The notes under the pieces were generated by a model that searched no databases, had not been told where the DNA came from, and was given only the letters and a program-made list of their open reading frames with translations. The position numbers and the translations under genes were made by a program. This document shows positions 51,260 through 56,881 of a stretch of 56,881 nucleotides of DNA, piece by piece. Each line of letters starts with the position of its first letter. Within the stretch, counting starts at the first letter, position 1. The stretch covers positions 1 to 56,881 of the forward strand of contig JAGRIE010000023.1 of the NCBI GenBank assembly GCA_020443425.1, given 5' to 3'. Source of the DNA: Halioglobus sp. GTDB lineage: Bacteria > Pseudomonadota > Gammaproteobacteria > Pseudomonadales > Halieaceae.

Positions 51260-51623
51260 AGGGTGCCTTATCTGTTGTGGTTGCCCGCAGGGCAGAGTGG
51301 CTCCAGCCTATCTGAACACGCGCGATCAGCAATGGTCTGCGCGGCCAGCGATCCCGGCTCAAGCTGCCTGCGGGTATCGCCGGCCAGAATCCCATTCGGG
51401 CCATCCGCTGGCAAGGGTGGCAGAAAGAAAAGTAGCTTTTGGTAATTTTAAACGAATATTTACTAGAATATCATTGAGTATTCCAGTATAACTTTATGTT
51501 ATATAAAGAATAAACGCTGTGTAGCGCACGTGCTAAGGAGAGGCAGCCTAGGTAGGGAGGGGACCCGACCTGAGGATGTGTCTCGCAGCCAGATTAGCGT
51601 CAGTTCTTAGCCAGGAAGCAAGC
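51260..51623. other. Divergent intergenic region with AT-rich core
   Basis: 364 bp between the enoyl-CoA hydratase and the receiver-GGDEF-EAL gene. The AT-rich part (51430-51515) holds the near-palindrome and candidate promoter listed separately. A short ctttat/ataaag inverted repeat lies at about 51492-51508. The rest appears to be leader sequence for both genes; no small gene is supported. Confidence 0.5.
51461..51502 (+). promoter_or_regulatory. Near-perfect inverted repeat overlapping a candidate promoter
   Basis: tactagaata (51461-51470) and tattccagta (51479-51488) are reverse complements with one mismatch and an 8-nt spacer. A TTGAGT (51474-51479) and TGTTAT (51497-51502) with 17-nt spacing form a plausible sigma-70 promoter that overlaps the repeat, the geometry expected for repression or regulated activation of the c-di-GMP gene at 51624. 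Confidence 0.4.
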
Positions 51624-53330
51624 GTGGAACAGCACACAGTACTGATAATTTCCGACAAAAAGACTGATCACCTGATTGTCTCCGCCTCTCTGGAGCGGGC
51701 GCGACCGCAGCGATTCAACCTGGCGTCTTCCGAGTCAATCGAGCGGCCGCTGGAAGCGTTGCTGGACCCCATGATTGACGCAGTGATCATTGCGCACGGC
51801 CCGGAAACCGAGTACCTGTTGCGATTGGCGAGCAAGAATGAAGCCGCTGCGCCACTTATCCTGCTGCTCGATGAAGCCGATCAGGCGACCATAACGCAGT
51901 TGCAGGAGTTGGGGGCGCAAGACTACCTTGTGCGCGGCCAGTTGCAGGATGCGCTGGTGCACAGAATCCTCGACTACAGTATCAAGCTGAAGCAGGCGAA
52001 GGAGCAAATTCGTCAGTTGTCGAACCGGGATCCACTGACCGGGGCGCTGAACAGGGTGGGCTTTCGAGCGCATCTGGAGCGGGCCATGGGTCGCTCAGAG
52101 CGATACGGCTTTAAAACGGCGCTGCTCTACATCAACATCGATCAATTTGCCAATATCAACGATCACTACGGCGAGGCCGACGGTGATGTGATGATCAAGT
52201 CCATTTCACGGCGACTGATCAACAAACTGCGCAGCACGGACAGCATCGCCCGCCTCGGCGGCGACGAGTTTGCAGTAGTGCTTGAAGATGTCAGCTCTCC
52301 CGCCGATGTCGAACTTATCGCGGAGAAGATGCTGAAATCGATTTCAGCGCCGATGATTCTCAGCGAACAGCAGGTGGCAGTGGAAGCCAGTATCGGGGCT
52401 GCGATGTACCCTGAAGACGGGGTGGAGTTTTCGGACCTGGTGGAACTTGCCCGCAGCGCCATGCAGCAGGCCAAAAGCATGGAGGGCGGCCAGTTCATTC
52501 GCTATTCTGAAAGACTCACCTTCGATATCGCCGGTAACAGTTCGCTGGCGGCCGAGTTGCGAACCGCTGTGCGCAAGAACCAGTTTGAGTTGCACTACCA
52601 GCCACGGATCGATCTGGCGACAGGGCAACTGGTGGGGTTGGAGGCACTGTTGCGCTGGAACAATCCCGAGCGCGGCCTGGTGGCGCCGGGTGAGTTTATC
52701 TCCGCCTGTGAAGATATGGGTCTGATGAAGACCATTGGCTATCAGGTAATCCAGCACGCCTGCAGTGCCCAGGTGTGGTTGAAAGAGCAAAAGCTGCACA
52801 ATGTGGACGTGGCGGTGAATATCTCATTTTCCCAGATCCAGGACGATCGATTTGTGGCGATCGTCAAGGATATTATCACCCGCAGTGGCGCTAACCCTGC
52901 CCGCATCGAATTTGAGTTGACCGAATCAACCATCCTGAAAAGCCCCGCCGGCATTAAAGCCCGTATGGACGAATTGCGAGAGTTGGGCATTTCCTTTTCA
53001 CTGGACGATTTTGGAACCGGCTTCTCACAGCTCTCCCATCTCACAGAGCTGCCTATCTCTGCACTGAAAATTGATGCCTGTTTTGTGCGGGACCTGCCGC
53101 ACAACAAACATCAGGAAGCCATTTGTACGATGATAATAGAAATGGGGCGCCGCCTGGGAATGCTGGTCGTGGCAGAGGGCGCCGAGACTCATGAGCAAGT
53201 TGAATTTTTGCGTGAGAACCACTGCCAACAGGTGCAGGGTTTCTACTACAGTCCGGCGATACCGCTGCAGAACCTGCCCCGTTTTGTGCAGGAACAGCGA
53301 GAAAAACGACGCAGCCAGTTATTGTCTTGA
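51624..53330 (+). CDS. GGDEF-EAL c-di-GMP enzyme with degenerate receiver domain
   Basis: 568 residues from the GTG at 51624 (AGGAAG about 7 nt upstream); the frame opens at an ATG at 51576, which would add 16 untypical residues. An N-terminal receiver-like domain (about 1-125) begins HTVLIISDKKTD, but the phosphoacceptor aspartate position reads AVIIAHGPE and the late lysine is DYLVRGQ, so it is probably not phosphorylated. Then GGDEF (RLGGDEFAVVLED, with RSTD I-site 5 residues before) and EAL (EALLRW, DDFGTGFSQLSHL, VVAEGAETHEQ, QGFYYSP). Both catalytic domains look potentially active; the net direction is unknown. Confidence 0.9.
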   Translation: MEQHTVLIISDKKTDHLIVSASLERARPQRFNLASSESIERPLEALLDPMIDAVIIAHGPETEYLLRLASKNEAAAPLILLLDEADQATITQLQELGAQDYLVRGQLQDALVHRILDYSIKLKQAKEQIRQLSNRDPLTGALNRVGFRAHLERAMGRSERYGFKTALLYINIDQFANINDHYGEADGDVMIKSISRRLINKLRSTDSIARLGGDEFAVVLEDVSSPADVELIAEKMLKSISAPMILSEQQVAVEASIGAAMYPEDGVEFSDLVELARSAMQQAKSMEGGQFIRYSERLTFDIAGNSSLAAELRTAVRKNQFELHYQPRIDLATGQLVGLEALLRWNNPERGLVAPGEFISACEDMGLMKTIGYQVIQHACSAQVWLKEQKLHNVDVAVNISFSQIQDDRFVAIVKDIITRSGANPARIEFELTESTILKSPAGIKARMDELRELGISFSLDDFGTGFSQLSHLTELPISALKIDACFVRDLPHNKHQEAICTMIIEMGRRLGMLVVAEGAETHEQVEFLRENHCQQVQGFYYSPAIPLQNLPRFVQEQREKRRSQLLS

Positions 53331-53357
53331 GCGCAGAGCCGAACACGGCGGGAGCCG

Positions 53358-54587
53358 TTAAAACGCGACCCGGTTGCGGCCGCCTTTCTTGGCCTGATAC
53401 AGTTTTTTGTCGGCGGCCGCCAGCACCGCGTCCGTGTCGGTATGTTCGGCACTTCTGGCCGCGATACCTGCGCTGACGGTGACTGAAAACTGATCGCCAC
53501 CCAGTCGCGTAGCGCCACGTTTGCGTGTGCCCTCCCTGGTTCGCACCGGTCGCAGATTGCGATCTCGAAGGGACATGATATAGGCTCCGATCTCTTTCCT
53601 GACTTGTTCAATCGGATCGACGGTGTCCTCCACCACCTTGCGTGGAAAGACAACACAGAACTCCTCACCGCCGTAGCGGTAGGCGGTGCCACCTCCCCCG
53701 ACGCGACGCAGGCGTGAGGCGACAAGTCTCAGCACCTCATCCCCCACATCATGGCCATAGGTGTCGTTAAAGCGTTTGAAATGATCGACATCCAGCATGG
53801 CAATCGCGAAATGGCCGCCCAGCATTTTCAGTTTCTCATTCAGTGCGCGGCGGCCGGGCAGTCCGGTCAATTCATCCCGGTAGGCCATCGCGTGTGAGCT
53901 GAGCAACAGGCCCCACAGCAGGCACAGTGCAGCAGCCGTACACATGGCGGCTGAAATATGGTCGACGTGGAGTAATGCGAGTACAAGGTACAGCGAGAGG
54001 CTGGCGCCGAGTATTGCGGCTTCAATCTCATCGTCCCTTATGTACAGCAGTACGATACCCAGAAGCGTCACCACCGCCCCCAGAAGTGTTGCACCCGTTG
54101 AAAGGATATGATTCCCGGTCGGGCGTGGCGAGTAGTACACAGCTGCTGCCTCATTGGCCTCGGGCAGCCACGGACCAACCTGGACACAGATCAGTCCGAG
54201 GAATACGAAAGCGAGGACATAGATCAGGCCGTAGAGATTCCAGATGCCCCGCTCGGGCAGTACCAGCAAGAAGAGCGTGAGAACGGGCAGCGCGAGGCTG
54301 ATGGCAAGGTATCCCCGCAACGCACCGGGTTGTGACAGACTGACTTGCAGGTAGTGTTGAACTGCCCAGTAAAAAATAGCCACCGCACACGACGCCATCA
54401 GTATGCGGCTGCGGTTGAACTGGTAGGCGACGAGTATGGCGACCAGGCAAAGAAGGTAGGGAAGGTTGTCGAAAATGACGCGTGCTTCGCCGTCCAGCCA
54501 GCCCAGGTAGGCACGACCAATATAGGCTGTGCATATCAGTGCTGCCGGCAGTAGGATTTTTAATATTGCCGCCGGATATGCCCGCAT
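53358..54587 (-). CDS. Membrane-anchored diguanylate cyclase
   Basis: 409 residues. About seven or eight hydrophobic segments (residues 1-230, for example FDNLPYLLCLVAILVAY and LLGAVVTLLGIVLLYI), then a GGDEF domain with DELTGLPGRRALNEKL and RYGGEEFCVVFP (GGEEF), made to synthesise c-di-GMP. The usual inhibitory RxxD I-site before GGEEF is replaced by a glycine-rich stretch (RVGGGGTAYRY). A membrane sensor part suggests it responds to an external or membrane signal. Divergent from the next gene with a 95-bp gap. Confidence 0.9.
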   Translation of the reverse strand: MRAYPAAILKILLPAALICTAYIGRAYLGWLDGEARVIFDNLPYLLCLVAILVAYQFNRSRILMASCAVAIFYWAVQHYLQVSLSQPGALRGYLAISLALPVLTLFLLVLPERGIWNLYGLIYVLAFVFLGLICVQVGPWLPEANEAAAVYYSPRPTGNHILSTGATLLGAVVTLLGIVLLYIRDDEIEAAILGASLSLYLVLALLHVDHISAAMCTAAALCLLWGLLLSSHAMAYRDELTGLPGRRALNEKLKMLGGHFAIAMLDVDHFKRFNDTYGHDVGDEVLRLVASRLRRVGGGGTAYRYGGEEFCVVFPRKVVEDTVDPIEQVRKEIGAYIMSLRDRNLRPVRTREGTRKRGATRLGGDQFSVTVSAGIAARSAEHTDTDAVLAAADKKLYQAKKGGRNRVAF

Positions 54588-54682
54588 TGCGCCTGTCTAT
54601 TCTCCCTGGGATGTACAGGCCGACAGCCAGCCCTAACCCCTTGCCCCTAACATCTATTCGCACTAGTCGCGAGCCCCTAGTA

Positions 54683-56536
54683 ATGATAGCCTACATTCAC
54701 CTCAAAACGCATCTCCACCAGCAAATGTCGAGTACAGATCTCATACGCCATCAAGCAAAGATTCTCGTAGTGGACGATGATCAGAACGTTCGCTTTCTCA
54801 CGCGGCAGTGCCTTGAAGCGGAGAGCATGCTCGTGGTCGAGGCCGCCAACGGATTCGAGGCGATAGACGTTTTTGTTCGCGAGAGACCGGATCTGGTATT
54901 CATGGATGTAGAGATGCCGGGTATGACGGGGCTGGAAGCATGCCAGCGCATCCGGGAGTTGCCCCAGGGCGAGTCGATCCCGATCATGATCGTAACGGGT
55001 TCGGATGATCGACAATCGATTGACCAGGGCTTCGAGGCGGGCGCAACCCAGTATAGAACCAAACCCGTGAACTGGTCGCTGCTGGGGCGCGATGTGCAGT
55101 ATATGTTGCGCGCCAGTAGCGCCTTCAACTCGCTCAAGCGCCAGGAAGACCGACTGCGCTATCTCGCCTACTACGACCCGCTGACCAGTCTGCCCAACAG
55201 GCGCAGTTTCAACGAGCAGCTGAATCGCTTGCTCAAGCGCAGCCAGCGCCACAAAACAACGGCGGCATTACTGTTCATCGATCTGGATCACTTCAAGCGT
55301 ATCAATGATTCCATCGGGCATGCCCGTGGCGACAGCCTGCTGGTGGAAATCGCCAAAAGGCTCACCATGGAGTTGAGGGAGGACGACGCCGTAAACTACT
55401 TCTCCGACAGCAGTGCCGAGGATGATGAAATTGGCGATGGCGGCACCGAGATTGCGCGATTGGGCGGAGATGAGTTCACTGTCGTACTGTCAGACGTTTC
55501 GGATATTGCGGATATTGAGAAAGTCGCGAGGCGAATCCTCAATAGCCTGTCCCAGCCCATCGCCCTGCAATCGCACAACCCGGTTGTAACGCCCAGCATC
55601 GGAATCGCACTCTATCCCCAGGATGGCACTGACCCGGATACGCTGATTCGCAATGCCGACACCTCGATGTATGTTGCCAAAGCGGAAGGCCGCGCCTGTT
55701 TCCGCTTCTATAATGAAGAGATGAATGCCCGCGCTTACGAGCAGCTGAAAATGGAAGAGGAGCTGCGGGAAGCCATGCGCAACCACGAGTTGGAGTTGCG
55801 CTACCAGCCCCAGGTGGACTCCCTGACCGGGGAGGTGGTTAGCATGGAGGCGCTGGTGCGCTGGAAACATCCGACACGCGGCATGGTGTCCCCGCAGGAG
55901 TTTATCCCGGTGGCGGAGAGTACCGGGCAGATTATCGAACTGGGCGAGTGGGTGATGAGCGAGGTTGCCCGGCATTGCCTGTACTGGGATACCCTGGGCC
56001 TGAGCACCTTTCGTGTCTGCGTCAATATTTCACCGTTGCAGTTCAACCAGAGTAACCTCCCGGAGTGGGTGGCGGACTTCCTTGATCAGTCGAGCCTGCC
56101 GCCATGGCGGCTGGAACTGGAGTTGACTGAAAGCGCTATCATGAATGATGCCGAAACTAATATCGCCAAACTGCGGGCCCTGAAAGATCTCGGGGTCGAC
56201 CTGGCGGTGGATGATTTTGGCACTGGCTATTCCTCCTTGAGTTACCTGAAACGCTTCCCGATCAACACGCTGAAAATCGATCACAGTTTTGTCTCTGACC
56301 TGAACACACCCGATGGTGCCGCCATCGTCGATGCGATATTGGCACTGGCAAAGACGCTCAATCTGCGGGTCATCGCAGAAGGCATTGAGAATGAGCATCA
56401 GCTGGAATACCTGGTCAGGAAGGGGTGCGATCTCCTGCAGGGTTTCTATTTCGCGCGTCCGATCTATCCTGAAGATGTGCCTGCTATGCTGCAAGCGAAT
56501 TTCTTGTCTGAAATTCAAGACGTGGTTGGCCGCTGA
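54683..56536 (+). CDS. Response regulator with GGDEF and EAL domains
   Basis: 617 residues from the ATG at 54683; 54725 is an alternative, and the frame opens further upstream to 54482, inside the divergent gene. A canonical receiver domain (KILVVDDDQNVRF, FMDVEMPGMTGLEA with the phosphoacceptor Asp, MIVTGSDD, YRTKPVNW) is followed by GGDEF (RLGGDEFTVVLSD) and EAL (MEALVRW, NISPLQF, VDDFGTGYSSLSYL, VIAEGIENEHQ, QGFYFARP). About 25 residues, partly acidic, sit between REDD and the GGDEF motif instead of the usual five, which displaces the I-site. The cognate histidine kinase is not in this window. Confidence 0.93.
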   Translation: MIAYIHLKTHLHQQMSSTDLIRHQAKILVVDDDQNVRFLTRQCLEAESMLVVEAANGFEAIDVFVRERPDLVFMDVEMPGMTGLEACQRIRELPQGESIPIMIVTGSDDRQSIDQGFEAGATQYRTKPVNWSLLGRDVQYMLRASSAFNSLKRQEDRLRYLAYYDPLTSLPNRRSFNEQLNRLLKRSQRHKTTAALLFIDLDHFKRINDSIGHARGDSLLVEIAKRLTMELREDDAVNYFSDSSAEDDEIGDGGTEIARLGGDEFTVVLSDVSDIADIEKVARRILNSLSQPIALQSHNPVVTPSIGIALYPQDGTDPDTLIRNADTSMYVAKAEGRACFRFYNEEMNARAYEQLKMEEELREAMRNHELELRYQPQVDSLTGEVVSMEALVRWKHPTRGMVSPQEFIPVAESTGQIIELGEWVMSEVARHCLYWDTLGLSTFRVCVNISPLQFNQSNLPEWVADFLDQSSLPPWRLELELTESAIMNDAETNIAKLRALKDLGVDLAVDDFGTGYSSLSYLKRFPINTLKIDHSFVSDLNTPDGAAIVDAILALAKTLNLRVIAEGIENEHQLEYLVRKGCDLLQGFYFARPIYPEDVPAMLQANFLSEIQDVVGR

Positions 56537-56558
56537 GCCGGGACGTAACTTGGCGCTG

Positions 56559-56881
56559 ATGAAGTCTTGTCTGCAGAGAACCCCCGTCTTTTTTCTGCTG
56601 TGCTTTTGTTTCGGGGCATCGGCAACTGGGACGGATTCCCTGCAAGTGCTGTTGCAGGGTGAGTCCAGTGCCGAGCTGTCTGTGCTTGTTGAGACAGCCG
56701 GGGGTATCGTTACGCATGACCTTCATTTAATTGGCGGCGTTGGCGCGAAACTTGACCGGCAGCAACTGGATAAGGTCCTGGCTTCGCCGCTTGTCCTCAG
56801 GCATATCGATGACCTCTCCTATGAAGAGCCTGAAGATCAGCCCGACGATGAGCAAACCTGCAATGTCAGGGGGCAAATTGA
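56559..56881 (+). CDS. Secreted protein, N-terminal part, possibly S8 (subtilisin-like) peptidase precursor (partial)
   Basis: The frame is open from the ATG at 56559 to the window end (107 codons). A signal peptide is clear: MKSCLQRTPVFFLLCFCFGASA. It continues with VLLQGESSAELSVLVETAGG and then IVTHDLHLIGGVGAKLDRQQ, followed by a short LRHIDDLSYEEPEDQ. The GGIVTHDL-x-GGVGAKL pattern resembles an inhibitor-I9-like propeptide of secreted S8 peptidases, but the catalytic domain lies beyond the window, so the family call is tentative. Confidence 0.5.
   Translation, partial: MKSCLQRTPVFFLLCFCFGASATGTDSLQVLLQGESSAELSVLVETAGGIVTHDLHLIGGVGAKLDRQQLDKVLASPLVLRHIDDLSYEEPEDQPDDEQTCNVRGQI

Noticed and set aside
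1-56881. CRISPR arrays, insertion sequences, rRNA and tRNA genes
   Set aside because: No regularly spaced direct repeats, transposase-like proteins, terminal repeats or structural RNA signatures were recognised on either strand.

Overview
The window reads as chromosomal DNA of an aerobic, probably marine, GC-rich gammaproteobacterium. Gene content (AceE/AceF, FabV, MiaE, PEP carboxylase, BepA next to NadA, many acyl-CoA enzymes, c-di-GMP proteins) fits the Cellvibrionales/Halieaceae-Spongiibacteraceae neighbourhood. That placement is inference; no rRNA or other marker gene is present.

Layout. (1) 1-14.5 kb is core metabolism: the 3' end of aceE with aceF, a family 2 glycosyltransferase and miaE on the minus strand, fabV with a metallo-beta-lactamase-fold hydrolase, an acyl-CoA ligase, ppc, and a large MscK-type mechanosensitive channel. 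(2) 14.7-29.7 kb is one plus-strand run of 15 tightly spaced genes that matches the actinobacterial KstR2 regulon for the last two steroid rings (C and D): fadD3, two overlapping Lrp/AsnC regulators, ipdA, ipdB, ipdC, echA20, two acyl-CoA dehydrogenase pairs (one containing a FadE30/ScdC2-like subunit), fadA6, two short-chain dehydrogenases (one ipdF-like) and a second thiolase. A perfect 11-bp inverted repeat abuts a candidate promoter in front of fadD3. (3) 29.7-47.2 kb is a glycan-decoration island: five glycosyltransferases plus one glycosyltransferase-sulfotransferase fusion, three further PAPS-type sulfotransferases, a formylglycine sulfatase, an AmpG-like permease, a SAM methyltransferase and two phytanoyl-CoA-dioxygenase-family hydroxylases. 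Parts of it (about 31.8-36.8 kb) look lower in GC. It begins 6 nt after the last steroid gene. (4) 47.3-51.3 kb holds bepA, nadA, a deazaflavin (F420)-type Ddn-like protein and an enoyl-CoA hydratase/isomerase. (5) 51.6-56.5 kb encodes three c-di-GMP turnover proteins, followed by the start of a secreted protein that runs off the window.

How it works together. In region 2, HIP (the bicyclic propionate left after rings A/B are removed) would be activated by FadD3. Its propionyl side chain would be shortened by a FadE30-type heteromeric dehydrogenase with IpdF and thiolases. Ring D would be opened by EchA20 after IpdC action and ring C by IpdAB. The methyl-oxo-diacyl-CoA product would be finished by FadA6 and the second dehydrogenase pair to acetyl-, propionyl- and succinyl-CoA. 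No TetR (KstR2-like) repressor is present; the Lrp/AsnC pair inside the operon is the obvious candidate regulator. Region 3 probably makes or edits a sulfated, methylated and hydroxylated surface glycan, but it contains no flippase, polymerase or export gene, so the lipid-linked assembly machinery must lie elsewhere.
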